This document shows, in pieces, positions 26,627 through 35,308 of a stretch of 55,972 nucleotides of DNA. A program made the translations under genes and the position numbers. The number at the start of each line of letters is the position of its first letter. Within the stretch, counting starts at the first letter, position 1. Below the pieces are notes generated by a model. That model did not search any database. It had not been told where the DNA came from and saw only the letters and a program-made list of their open reading frames with translations. The stretch comes from an uncultured Alphaproteobacteria bacterium (GTDB lineage: Bacteria > Pseudomonadota > Alphaproteobacteria > HIMB59 > GCA-002718135), in NCBI GenBank assembly GCA_902628835.1, contig CACOPD010000008.1, positions 1-55,972 on the forward strand, read 5' to 3'.

Positions 26627-26761
26627 GCCGGATAATACTCGTTTCTTAGCTTCGGAGGAACGCCAAGAATTTTGATTATCTTACCCGCCGTTTGATAATC
26701 GATTGAGTTTCTTATTCTAGAGAAGTGTCTGCCAAGGTGCAAACTAGTTTCAGAGTCCGGC
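26627..26761. ncRNA. Candidate structured non-coding RNA (6S-like rod)
   Basis: This 135-base block is much richer in G and C than the flanking sequence and has no coding frame. The ends pair exactly (GCCGGA at 26627-26632 with TCCGGC at 26756-26761), and an apical hairpin GATTATC/GATAATC encloses a 13-base loop, extended outwards by AAGAA/TTCTT. A closing stem, a loosely paired middle and an apical hairpin at this length resemble 6S RNA, but I cannot match a conserved 6S sequence. No tRNA-like end (against tmRNA) and no SRP GGAA loop are seen. A TTGAAT-N17-TAATTT element at 26592-26620 would suit plus-strand transcription; strand remains open. The block abuts the stop codon of the hydrolase gene. 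Confidence 0.5.
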
Positions 26762-27751
26762 CTACTTTAAATTCTTATTAAAAAAATCTTCCATTTTTTT
26801 GGAATAAATTTCAGGATATTTAAACATCGCATCTACATGGTAAGCATTTTCAACTAACCAAAATTCTGCGTTGATGTTATTTTGATTTGTATATTCTTTA
26901 AAATAATTAAAGTGTCTGGTTAAGACTCTTGTGTCAGAATCACCGTGTGTAAAATAATAATATTGTGAATCTGACAAATATTTGGCTGGAGATAATTGTG
27001 TTGGATCTATACCTGTTAATATTCTTCCAGCTAAACTTACTGCTGGCCCAAATTCTATAGCTAGGCCATATCTTGCTATTTCATCTTTTAAAATCATATT
27101 AAATTCTGCCAGTGCACTATCAGCCCATACTGCAAGTATTTCTGGTTCTACATTCGCTGCAAAGATAGACGTGCTTGCCCCAAGAGAAATTCCATGTAAA
27201 CCTATACTAGTTGATTTGAAGCCAATCTGTTTTAAAAAGTCAAACGCACCAAGAATATCATTATACGACTTTAAACCTAGATCATCATAATTACTCACAG
27301 TATCGCTTTGGCCGTAGTTTCTTAAATCTATCGTAAGAACATTAAAATTTTTATTAACTAGAAAACTTGCTATAACATTAGACTCAGATTTACATTTACC
27401 ATTTGGACTTATGCCATGTGTAACAATTATAATTGGTCTATTCGGAAAGTAATTAAATAGCCATCCATTGATCTTGATATCAGAGTCACGAGATTGAAAA
27501 TACACATCTTGCCATTCATCTAAATGATAGTCTTTAAAGTTAAAATTTTCTCTTACTTTTTGTCGTGCAAGAATAGAATATTCATGTGAGTCAACTTTTG
27601 TACTCCATGAGTTAGGAAGTGACCCTTCGTGTAAACCACAAGTTGGATCTATTTTTAAAATTTGATAAGCAACATAAAAACCTGCAGTAAAATAAACTGC
27701 TATTAATAAAACTACTATACCTACAAAAAATGTAATTATGTATTTCATCAA
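26762..27751 (-). CDS. Membrane-anchored alpha/beta hydrolase
   Basis: A predicted serine hydrolase (COG1073-like) with one N-terminal membrane helix (residues about 4-26), placing the catalytic domain probably outside the cytoplasm. The fold shows the oxyanion-region motif VTHGISPNGKC, the nucleophile elbow GISLGAS, a likely acid in THGDSDTRV and the catalytic histidine in ENAYHVDAM. Substrate is unknown; distant relatives include esterases and peptidases. The start overlaps the zapE stop by four bases, placing it last in the MFS-small gene-zapE-hydrolase run. Confidence 0.8.
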   Translation of the reverse strand: MMKYIITFFVGIVVLLIAVYFTAGFYVAYQILKIDPTCGLHEGSLPNSWSTKVDSHEYSILARQKVRENFNFKDYHLDEWQDVYFQSRDSDIKINGWLFNYFPNRPIIIVTHGISPNGKCKSESNVIASFLVNKNFNVLTIDLRNYGQSDTVSNYDDLGLKSYNDILGAFDFLKQIGFKSTSIGLHGISLGASTSIFAANVEPEILAVWADSALAEFNMILKDEIARYGLAIEFGPAVSLAGRILTGIDPTQLSPAKYLSDSQYYYFTHGDSDTRVLTRHFNYFKEYTNQNNINAEFWLVENAYHVDAMFKYPEIYSKKMEDFFNKNLK

Positions 27752-28782
27752 TCTGGTTTTACTATAGTCATTTCATATAATCTGCTAGCAGTTCTTTTAA
27801 ACTCTTCAGCAAGAGTATTAATATTATTTAGAGAATTTATAGGTTTTGAAGCTAAAATAACAATTGAACAATTATTTTCATATAGCATATCTATTAATCC
27901 AATAAATCTTCTACACGAGTCTTTTTTTTGATTATCAAATTCAGGAACATTTTTTAAAAATAGCAATTTAAATTTATCAGAAATGTTTTTATAGTCTTCA
28001 TTCCCCAAATTTACCTCACAAAGATTTTGAAAATCTATCATCATTAAGTTTGAAGTACATTTATCAAACTCTAGTTCACGACTTTTGGATTTAATTTTAA
28101 CAGTAGTCAAATGAGAAGGATCAACAAAGCGATTGAATAATTTTTCAAATTCATTTGTTGTATCAGTTGTTATAGGCGTGAAATAGGTCTTTGATTGATT
28201 TAACGTTTGTCTTCTATAATCAGTTTTAATATTTATATCATAAAGAAAAAAATTATTTTTAATTAAATCAATAAATGGTAGAAAATCATTTCTCTGTAAA
28301 CCATCTTTATATAAATTATCTGGATGAAAATTTGATGAAAGTAATATAAATATTTTATATTTTGAAAAATAATTAAAAATTTTTTTAATTATCAATGCGT
28401 CAACAATATTAAAAATATGTAATTCATCAATAAAAATTATTTTGAAATCTCTACTTAAGTTCTTTACATAGTTTTCGATTGCAAGTTCTTTATTTTCAGA
28501 GTTTTTAACTTGTTCATGGATTTCATTCATCAAATTATTAAAATGAATTTTTTTTCCAATCTTAGTATTTTGATAAAATAAATTTAATAAAAATGTCTTT
28601 CCTGTTCCAACTTGACCGTAGAGATAAATTCCCTCGTAAATTTTATCCTTAAAAAATAACTTTGTTTTACTGAATGATGACCATACATTATTGGCTTGTT
28701 TTAAGAATTCAATTTGATCTTTGTTTTTTTTTATAAAATTATTTTCAACAAAACTATTATATTGATCAATGACATCAAACAT
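27748..28782 (-). CDS. zapE: Cell division protein ZapE (AFG1-like ATPase)
   Basis: An AAA+-type ATPase of the AFG1 family; in gammaproteobacteria ZapE acts on the FtsZ ring, in mitochondria AFG1 helps with respiratory-chain protein turnover. The 344-residue protein has Walker A YGQVGTGKTFLL, Walker B IIFIDELHIFN, the LLSSNFHPDNLYKDGLQR sensor region and a second ATPase-domain motif ending EEFKRTASRLYEM. Its neighbours downstream of the TCA block fit a frequent alphaproteobacterial pairing of zapE with respiratory genes. The start overlaps the stop of the 46-codon gene upstream by one base. Confidence 0.93.
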   Translation of the reverse strand: MFDVIDQYNSFVENNFIKKNKDQIEFLKQANNVWSSFSKTKLFFKDKIYEGIYLYGQVGTGKTFLLNLFYQNTKIGKKIHFNNLMNEIHEQVKNSENKELAIENYVKNLSRDFKIIFIDELHIFNIVDALIIKKIFNYFSKYKIFILLSSNFHPDNLYKDGLQRNDFLPFIDLIKNNFFLYDINIKTDYRRQTLNQSKTYFTPITTDTTNEFEKLFNRFVDPSHLTTVKIKSKSRELEFDKCTSNLMMIDFQNLCEVNLGNEDYKNISDKFKLLFLKNVPEFDNQKKDSCRRFIGLIDMLYENNCSIVILASKPINSLNNINTLAEEFKRTASRLYEMTIVKPD

Positions 28783-28922
28783 TATTTCTTACCTAAATAT
28801 TGTTCTAATTTTTTCAAAGTCTCATGCTCACCACTGCTAAGTTTGTTTTTTATTTTTTTCTTTTTCAAACGCTTATATTCTTCTATTAAGTAATTTAAAC
28901 TTTCAATTATTTTCTTGCTCAT
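28782..28922 (-). CDS. Small basic protein, 46 residues, unknown
   Basis: An ATG at 28922 overlaps the MFS stop (ATGA) and its TAA at 28782-28784 overlaps the zapE ATG (TAATG), so the frame exactly bridges two genes with coupled junctions on both sides. The product is 46 residues, rich in Lys, Glu and Leu, and probably helical: it starts SKKIIESLNYLIEEYKRLKK, has a turn at LSSGEH, and ends KLEQYLGKK. I recognise no family. The exact fit between its neighbours is the main evidence that it is real. Confidence 0.7.
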   Translation of the reverse strand: MSKKIIESLNYLIEEYKRLKKKKIKNKLSSGEHETLKKLEQYLGKK

Positions 28923-30109
28923 GTTTTATAAACTATTGGAAATACAGCAGATACAATAATCATAATTGAACTTATTAAAAATATAGCTATGAGTCCAAAT
29001 CCCAAATCAATTGCATAACCAAAAATTACAGGGGATAAAGCACTAGCAAATACACTAACTGCATGAAGTATTGCTTTTGCGGTTCCAATACTTTTGACTC
29101 CATAGATTTCTGCCCAAAGAGAACCCATAAAGGGTGAAGATAAACCAAGATTAAAACCAAATAGCGACATATAAAACACAAATGCGATATAATTATTTAA
29201 AAAGAAGAGAATAAAAATACTAATAAGTAAAGGCCCTAAAACAAATGGTATTGCTTTTTTAGTATTTAATTTATCAATTAAAGGTCCGCCGATAAGTAAT
29301 CCAATAATTGAAAATAGACCAAATATTAAATATCCATTTCCAAGCATTTCAATTGACCATCCTTTAGATTCAAATATAAAAATTTGATGAAAAATAAGAC
29401 CAGTCCCAATAAATGGAGAACTAAAAGCTATAGGGAAATAAATAAAAAAAACTTTATCAGAAAGAATTTGAGTAATTGTCCAATGTTTGTAGATCTCATT
29501 GTCTGTTATATTTTTTTTGAAAGTTAAATCTCTTTTTTTTTGATTAAAAAGAACAATCAATATTATTGGAATTAATAAAAGTAAGCTTAAGGAGGTATAT
29601 AGCCAGATAGTTTTAAAATCCAAATATGTATTTAAACTGACGACTAATTTAGGTAAAAACATTATACCTAACATCCCACCTAAAGTAGCTACTGCTATTG
29701 CCTTACCTCTATCAACATTAAAATACCTTGCCATAGATGTAGAACCAGCATGTGTCATTGCTCCTTGTCCAAAAAATCTTAATAAAAAAAGAATTATAAA
29801 AAGATGAATTACATTATTAAAAATGAAATAAAAACCAATACAGGCTGAGGCCAGTCCAAGAATTATTATTATAGAATAAATTCTTAATTCAACATTATCT
29901 ATTAGTTTGGCAAAATTAATAAACAAAAAAGAACTTAGAAGTGTTGCTATGGCATAAACAGATCCAAATTCACCATCACTTAAATTATAAAAATTACGAA
30001 TATCATCATTGAAAATAGATATATAAAATGTTTGTCCATAACTTCCAAAGAATACTATTATAAATCCATAAATTAAAAGTTGAGGATCATGCGAGAAAAA
30101 ATTTTTCAT
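28919..30109 (-). CDS. MFS transporter
   Basis: A 396-residue major facilitator superfamily permease with about twelve hydrophobic segments. MFS-like motifs are the loop after helix 2 (NFAKLIDNVELR), the GQGAMTHAGSTSMARYF stretch in helices 4-5, and the repeat-half loop GGPLIDKLNTKKA. The substrate is not evident; related permeases of this type are often annotated for organic acids. Six bases follow the udgB stop, and its own stop overlaps the small gene downstream, so it belongs to the udgB-MFS-small-zapE-hydrolase run. Confidence 0.85.
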   Translation of the reverse strand: MKNFFSHDPQLLIYGFIIVFFGSYGQTFYISIFNDDIRNFYNLSDGEFGSVYAIATLLSSFLFINFAKLIDNVELRIYSIIIILGLASACIGFYFIFNNVIHLFIILFLLRFFGQGAMTHAGSTSMARYFNVDRGKAIAVATLGGMLGIMFLPKLVVSLNTYLDFKTIWLYTSLSLLLLIPIILIVLFNQKKRDLTFKKNITDNEIYKHWTITQILSDKVFFIYFPIAFSSPFIGTGLIFHQIFIFESKGWSIEMLGNGYLIFGLFSIIGLLIGGPLIDKLNTKKAIPFVLGPLLISIFILFFLNNYIAFVFYMSLFGFNLGLSSPFMGSLWAEIYGVKSIGTAKAILHAVSVFASALSPVIFGYAIDLGFGLIAIFLISSIMIIVSAVFPIVYKT

Positions 30110-30115
30110 TTAATC

Positions 30116-30787
30116 TTAAAGCATTTTTTTTATTTTATTCAAAAGTCTTATCATTTTATTTTGATCAATTCTGCCAGTGTTTACATTTCTTGGACTTGGA
30201 TGGTAACTACCAATTAAAATTTTTTTGTCAGGTAAAATATTCATAGATCCATGTGTAAAAATAAAGTCTTTATTTTTAATTTCATATTTTTGTTTATAGT
30301 AGTTTACACATGCATCATGGCCAATCTTTCCGAGAGCTACTATTATAGATATTTTTTTTAAATAATTTATTTCTTGGTTGAAAAAATTAAAACAAGTTTT
30401 TAGTTCTGTTGAAGTAGGTTTATCTTCAGGAGGAACACATTTAAGTGCTGTTGTTAGATACATATTATTCAAAATTAAACCATCTTCTTTATTTATAGAG
30501 TCTGGTTGATTAGCAAATCCAGTTTTATATAGGCATGAAAATAAAAAATCGGCTGATTTATCTCCTGTAAAAACTCTACCAGTCCTGTTGCCACCATGAG
30601 CAGCTGGAGCAAGACCAACCATTAATAATTTTGCATTTTGATCTCCATAGCCTGTAATAGGTTTACCCCAATAATCTTGATCAAAATATTGTTTTCTTTT
30701 CTCTTTCGCTATTTTTTCTCTAAAGTTAACTAAACGCTCACACTTTGTGCAATGAATAATGGATTTGTTTAAATTATTTAATGCCAT
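30116..30787 (-). CDS. udgB: Type-5 uracil-DNA glycosylase
   Basis: It removes uracil (and some deaminated or ethenoated bases) from DNA. The 223-residue protein has the 4Fe-4S cysteines C13 and C16 (HCTKC) with a second pair in KCVPPEDKPTSTELKTC. Active-site motifs of family 5 are GLAPAAHGGNRTGRVFTGD and GSYHPSPRNVNTGR. Its start region overlaps the possible ATG of the divergent DUF924 gene by seven bases, so the two 5' ends share the same DNA. Confidence 0.93.
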   Translation of the reverse strand: MALNNLNKSIIHCTKCERLVNFREKIAKEKRKQYFDQDYWGKPITGYGDQNAKLLMVGLAPAAHGGNRTGRVFTGDKSADFLFSCLYKTGFANQPDSINKEDGLILNNMYLTTALKCVPPEDKPTSTELKTCFNFFNQEINYLKKISIIVALGKIGHDACVNYYKQKYEIKNKDFIFTHGSMNILPDKKILIGSYHPSPRNVNTGRIDQNKMIRLLNKIKKML

Positions 30788-30816
30788 TTGGAAATATATA
30801 TTTATATTACAGCTAC

Positions 30817-31380
30817 GTGATTAATGAAAGAGCTAAAGCAATCTTAGAATTTTGTTTTGTTGAAACACCTATGGAGCAATGGTTTAAAAAAGATGAAGAT
30901 TTTGACGCCACTTTAAATAATAATTTTATGCAGGATTACATTAAAGCAGCAAATAATGAATTTGATAGTTGGAAAGATAATCCAGAGGAATGTGTTGCTT
31001 TAATTATGTTACTCGATCAATTTTCAAGAAATTTTTTTAGAAATAATTCAAAAGCATATGAGCAAGATAGCAAATGTTTGTCGATTGTTAAGGAAGCGAT
31101 TAAAAGAAAATATTTAGATTATTTAAACATGGATAAAATACATTTTTTATTATTACCTCTTATTCATAGTGAAAATATCAGTGATCATAAATTTGGTCAT
31201 AAATTAGTTGATAAATATTTAAGCAACCATCAAGAATATGGAAATATTAAAAAAGCATGGAATGATCATTCAATAGCAATTAAAGAATTCGGAAGATACC
31301 CTCATAGAAATAAAATACTAAATAGACAATCAACACTTGAGGAAGAAAATTTTCTAAAACAGCCAAATAGTTCTTGGTAA
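30817..31380 (+). CDS. DUF924 family protein
   Basis: A cytoplasmic, TPR-like helical protein of the DUF924 family; function is not established. The family pattern is clear: ILEFCFVETPMEQWFKKDEDFDATLNNNF, then ALIMLLDQFSRNFFRNNSKAYEQD, DKIHFLLLPLIHSE and the C-terminal FGRYPHRNKILNRQSTLEEENFL. I chose the GTG at 30817, right before the conserved region. An ATG at 30781 is in frame but would overlap udgB and add 12 non-conserved residues. The stop is directly adjacent to the convergent aldolase stop, with no base between them. Confidence 0.85.
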   Translation: MINERAKAILEFCFVETPMEQWFKKDEDFDATLNNNFMQDYIKAANNEFDSWKDNPEECVALIMLLDQFSRNFFRNNSKAYEQDSKCLSIVKEAIKRKYLDYLNMDKIHFLLLPLIHSENISDHKFGHKLVDKYLSNHQEYGNIKKAWNDHSIAIKEFGRYPHRNKILNRQSTLEEENFLKQPNSSW

Positions 31381-33390
31381 TTACCTAAGGCTAGCTTCTA
31401 TATTACCACCATCTACAGTTATAATATTGGCAGTTGTCTTTTTTAATAATGTTTGTGCGAAAAAAGCTTGAGCAACATCTTCTGCCAAAACTTGAGTTTC
31501 AAGTAAATTGTTAGATAGATATTTCTTTTCAGTTAATCCTCTTGCATTTGCTCGTTGAGAAATTAATTTTTTTGTTAATAAACCGCTTACAATTCTATCT
31601 GCGTTTATACCATTAACTCTTATATTGTATTTTCCACATTCAAGCGCGTATTGTTTCATTAAAAAAAGAGTGCTAGATTTTGCAAGCCCATATGGACCAA
31701 AGTTTTTTCCAGGATTTATAGCTTGTTTTGATAAATTATATAAAATCAATCCCCCAGTATTTTGCTTCTTCATGGCTTGTACAACTAATTGTGAAATATT
31801 TTGATGAGATAAAAAATTTACATCATAACTATCTTTAATTATTTTTGAGTTTACACTTTCAATTGCACCTTGAAATGCCATACCAGCATTTGAAATAAGA
31901 ATATCTATGCCCCCAAAATTTAAAATAATTTTTTCAAATTCTTTTTTTAGTTTTTTTATATTTGTAAGATCAACATTGATTGAATAGCAATCTTTAAGAT
32001 TATTCTCTTCTAAAAGTTGTGTGTTATATTTTTTATCAATTAGAATTATGTTAGCTCCTTCGTGCTTAAATTTTTTTGCAATAGCCATTCCAATAGTGCC
32101 TCCGCCGCCAGTAATAATGACATTATTACCTTCTAAAGATTTAGGTTTTGCACTATTTAATTTCGCTCTCTCTAGTGGCCAATACTCCATCTTGAAAATA
32201 TCATTCTCTTTTATTGATCTAAATTTCCCAATTTTTTCAGCATCTAGAATCGATGACGCCATAGACTTAAATACATCATATGAAATTTTTTGATCTTTTA
32301 ATTTTTTACCAATTGATATTATTGCCAATCCTTCTAATACAATAATTCTAGGTAGTGGATCAGTGGTTTTACAATTTTTTACTAAATTTTTATTTTTTAA
32401 AAAATATTTTTTGTATTCTTTACAATATTTATTAATTTCATGATTTATTTTATGCAAATTATTTTTATTGATGACTAAAATTTTTGATTTTATTCTAATC
32501 ACATGATCCGGTGTAACTGGTCCTTTATTTAATAAAGTTTTAATATTTTTTGTAGAAGCAATACTTATATCATCATATTTGCTATGTAATTTGATTATCC
32601 ATTTATCATGTGAATGGTAAGAAAAACTTCTTCTTATAGAAAGAATTAAATCTGAAATATTGAAAGTTAACTTATTATTATATTTCTTTAATTCAATTTT
32701 ATTTTTAGAGATATATTTTTCTACATCACTTACAAAATCAATCATCCTTTCGTAGCTTTCTTTTGCATTATTACCAAAGGTAAATATACCGTGATTGATT
32801 AAGGCTAGCCCTTCGATATTTTGATTTTTATTGAAAACTTTTAAACATTCTTTTGCTAATAAAAAACCTGGCATAATATAAGGTACAATTCCAATTTTAT
32901 TTCCAAATATCTTTTTTATTAAAGCGATAGAATTTGGTTGATTTAATATACTTAAAAAAGCATTGGAATGTGTATGATCTACATATTTAAACGGTAAAAA
33001 AGCATGTAAAAGAGTTTCAACCGATGGATTAGGTGAACCAGAATTAATTAAATTTGATCTAAGGCAATTAACCATATCATTATCTTTTAATTTTTTTAGT
33101 TTTGCTGTTTCTAAAAGGGGGTCTAGATATAAACCAGGCATACCATTTTCATTTAAGTTAGACATATCCCATCCACTTCCTTTAACATAAATAAGTTTTA
33201 CATTTTTATTAAATAGATCTTTTCCTTCTGATTTTACTGATGAATTTCCTCCACCATGTAAAACGAGTTTAGAATTATTTCCTAACAAATGTGTTGTATA
33301 AATTCTTAAAGCAAGATCCTTACTGACATTTTTCTTTTTATAATGATTTACATATTTTTGTGCAGTCTTATTGTTCCATAGACTTTTCAT
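31381..33390 (-). CDS. Class II aldolase / short-chain dehydrogenase fusion
   Basis: A two-domain enzyme of the COG3347/rhamnulose-1-phosphate aldolase-alcohol dehydrogenase type. The N-terminal half is a class II (zinc) aldolase: catalytic-type E125 in PSVETLLHAF and zinc ligands H139, H141 (DHTHSNAF) and H200 (LINHGIF). The C-terminal half is an SDR: cofactor loop TGGGGTIG (427-434), NAG (501-503), and S554, Y567, K571 (YGLAK). The aldolase would split a ketose 1-phosphate into DHAP and an aldehyde, and the SDR would oxidise or reduce that aldehyde. With MtnA upstream (4-base overlap) the substrate is probably a 5-substituted ribulose 1-phosphate. No rhaI/rhaK homologue is nearby, so a rhamnose role is less likely. 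Confidence 0.88.
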   Translation of the reverse strand: MKSLWNNKTAQKYVNHYKKKNVSKDLALRIYTTHLLGNNSKLVLHGGGNSSVKSEGKDLFNKNVKLIYVKGSGWDMSNLNENGMPGLYLDPLLETAKLKKLKDNDMVNCLRSNLINSGSPNPSVETLLHAFLPFKYVDHTHSNAFLSILNQPNSIALIKKIFGNKIGIVPYIMPGFLLAKECLKVFNKNQNIEGLALINHGIFTFGNNAKESYERMIDFVSDVEKYISKNKIELKKYNNKLTFNISDLILSIRRSFSYHSHDKWIIKLHSKYDDISIASTKNIKTLLNKGPVTPDHVIRIKSKILVINKNNLHKINHEINKYCKEYKKYFLKNKNLVKNCKTTDPLPRIIVLEGLAIISIGKKLKDQKISYDVFKSMASSILDAEKIGKFRSIKENDIFKMEYWPLERAKLNSAKPKSLEGNNVIITGGGGTIGMAIAKKFKHEGANIILIDKKYNTQLLEENNLKDCYSINVDLTNIKKLKKEFEKIILNFGGIDILISNAGMAFQGAIESVNSKIIKDSYDVNFLSHQNISQLVVQAMKKQNTGGLILYNLSKQAINPGKNFGPYGLAKSSTLFLMKQYALECGKYNIRVNGINADRIVSGLLTKKLISQRANARGLTEKKYLSNNLLETQVLAEDVAQAFFAQTLLKKTTANIITVDGGNIEASLR

Positions 33391-34469
33391 ATCTCTTTTA
33401 AACCTTTTATTGATTTTTCATTAGCATCAATAACACCTTTTTCAGTAATTAACTTAGAAATATATTTTGATGGAGTAACATCAAAAGCATAATTGACTGA
33501 TTTGGAATTTTGAGGCACAATTTTTAAAGTACTAATTTTTTTGTTTTCATCAATACCTGTCACTTGACTTACTTCTTTAGGATCTCTTTCTTCAATAGGA
33601 ATATCAGAGATACCATTACGAACATTAAAATCTATACTTGATGTTGGAGCTGCTACATAGAATGGAATATTGTTATCAGCAGCCGCTAAAGCTTTCAAAT
33701 AAGTTCCAATTTTATTACATACATCACCAGTTAGAGTTGTTCTATCTGTTCCAACTATGCACATGTCCACTAAATTATGTTGCATAAGATGACCGCCCAC
33801 ATTATCAACAACAAGTGAGCAGTCAATGTTCTCATTAATAAGCTCCCAAGCAGTTAAATTAAATCCCTGATTCCTTGGTCTGGTTTCATCTACCCATACA
33901 TGTATTGGTATATTATTATTATTCGCTTTAAAAATTGGTGCTAAAGCCGTGCCCCATTCCACTGCTGCTAACCAACCAGCATTACAGTGAGTTAAAATAT
34001 TTATTTTGGATTTTTTTTTATCATAAATTTTTTTTATTAATTCCAGTCCATAATCTCCTATATTACTACAAGCTTCAATTTCATCCTGCCTTATCTTTTT
34101 AGCCATATTTAGGATATGGTTAGTACGATCTTCTTTATTAATATCTTTTATTTCCAAATTAATTTTATTAATTGCCCAACTAAGATTTACTGCTGTAGGT
34201 CTTGATTTTAAAAGAAAGTCAGCTGATTTACTTAGATGATCTAATGAGGGGTCCTCTAATGCGGCAATGTACATACCAAAAGCAGCAGCAACACCTATTA
34301 AAGGCGCGCCTCTAACTTGCATCTCTCTAATAGCAAATTCAACATCATTAACTGTATTTAATGTAACTACTTTTAATTCATGAGGAAGAAGTCTTTGATC
34401 TATAATTTTTACTTTCTGATTATCTGATTCTATCCAAATAGTTGTAAAGTTTGAACCATTTACAAGCAT
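33387..34469 (-). CDS. mtnA: 5-methylthioribose-1-phosphate isomerase-like (MtnA)
   Basis: MtnA converts 5-methylthioribose 1-phosphate to the ribulose 1-phosphate; some members also act on 5-deoxyribose 1-phosphate. The 360-residue protein carries the family motifs RGAPLIGVAAAFGMY, THCNAGWLAAVEWGTA with the catalytic cysteine C162, DETRPRNQGFNLTAWEL, and VGTDRTTLTGDVCNKIGTY with the catalytic aspartate D242 (equivalent to Cys160/Asp240 in the Bacillus enzyme, from family knowledge). The eIF2B-like relatives lack this Cys/Asp set, so it is a true isomerase. Its ATG overlaps the permease stop by one base and its stop overlaps the aldolase start by four. Confidence 0.92.
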   Translation of the reverse strand: MLVNGSNFTTIWIESDNQKVKIIDQRLLPHELKVVTLNTVNDVEFAIREMQVRGAPLIGVAAAFGMYIAALEDPSLDHLSKSADFLLKSRPTAVNLSWAINKINLEIKDINKEDRTNHILNMAKKIRQDEIEACSNIGDYGLELIKKIYDKKKSKINILTHCNAGWLAAVEWGTALAPIFKANNNNIPIHVWVDETRPRNQGFNLTAWELINENIDCSLVVDNVGGHLMQHNLVDMCIVGTDRTTLTGDVCNKIGTYLKALAAADNNIPFYVAAPTSSIDFNVRNGISDIPIEERDPKEVSQVTGIDENKKISTLKIVPQNSKSVNYAFDVTPSKYISKLITEKGVIDANEKSIKGLKEI

Positions 34470-35308
34470 TACTTCTGCTCAACACCAGTTAGAGCGCTAA
34501 CAAACTGTTTTTGAAACATGTAAATAAATACTAAAGGTAAGAATCCTGCAATAGAAGATGCAGCAAATTGTTGATTCCATATCATTTCATATTCCGTTGA
34601 AAATCTTCCAAGTGTTACCTGTATTAAATGAAGCTCAGGTGATGGTGCTGCTATCAAGGGCCATAGGTAAGATTCCCATTGGAAAACAAAAAGGAGTAAT
34701 CCAGCACCAAGAGTAACTGGTACAGAAAGAGGTAGACAAATTCTCCAAAAAACTCCAAACCAACTTAATCCATCAACTCTAGCTGCTTCTATTAGTTCTT
34801 TTGGGATACCTAAAAAAAATTGTCGATAAAGAAAAATAATCAACCCATTTGCTAACATAGGAATTATTAATGCATAAAAAGTATCAAACCATCCTATTTG
34901 TCTCATCATTTTAAATAAAGGAATTGCAATTGCATCAGCAGGAACAGCAAAAGAAAGAAGAACAAAACCAAAAATTATATTGTCTCCCTTAAATCTAAAT
35001 TGAGCAAATGCAAAACCAGCCATCGAGTTTATTATTAACCCACCAGCAACAGAGGTTATGGAAACAAAGAATGTGTTTAACATCGAACGACCAAAATCAT
35101 TTTCAAAAATTGCAAAATATGACTCTAATGAAAAACCAGGCAAAAAAGCTCTAATATTTATTGGAGCAAGATCTCTAAAAATATCAGAGTTACTTTTGAA
35201 TGAAGCAGCTACACCCCACCAAAAAGGAAGAATTGTTATAATTAAACCAACAAAAATAACCAGGTACCATAAATAAACTGACCATTGTCTTTTAAAATGC
35301 ATGATCAT
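34469..35308 (-). CDS. ABC sugar transporter permease (MalG-like)
   Basis: The second inner-membrane permease of a CUT1-type sugar importer. The 279-residue protein has six hydrophobic segments and the ABC-permease EAA loop (ELIEAARVDGLSWFGVFWRICLPLS). N-terminal residues MHFKRQWSVYLWYL resemble the other permease's start. It overlaps the partner permease by four bases and mtnA by one, which ties the transporter directly to the catabolic enzymes. A start at 35302 (third codon) is equally possible. Confidence 0.92.
   Translation of the reverse strand: MIMHFKRQWSVYLWYLVIFVGLIITILPFWWGVAASFKSNSDIFRDLAPINIRAFLPGFSLESYFAIFENDFGRSMLNTFFVSITSVAGGLIINSMAGFAFAQFRFKGDNIIFGFVLLSFAVPADAIAIPLFKMMRQIGWFDTFYALIIPMLANGLIIFLYRQFFLGIPKELIEAARVDGLSWFGVFWRICLPLSVPVTLGAGLLLFVFQWESYLWPLIAAPSPELHLIQVTLGRFSTEYEMIWNQQFAASSIAGFLPLVFIYMFQKQFVSALTGVEQK

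Noticed and set aside
26627..26761. tmRNA, SRP RNA or RNase P RNA as identity of the structured RNA
   Set aside because: No tRNA-like T-arm or CCA and no tag-peptide frame (tmRNA), no GGAA-loop SRP core, and none of the RNase P core motifs.
31381..33390. Rhamnose catabolism locus
   Set aside because: The aldolase-SDR type suggests it, but no rhamnose isomerase, kinase or mutarotase is near, whereas mtnA and mtnK are.
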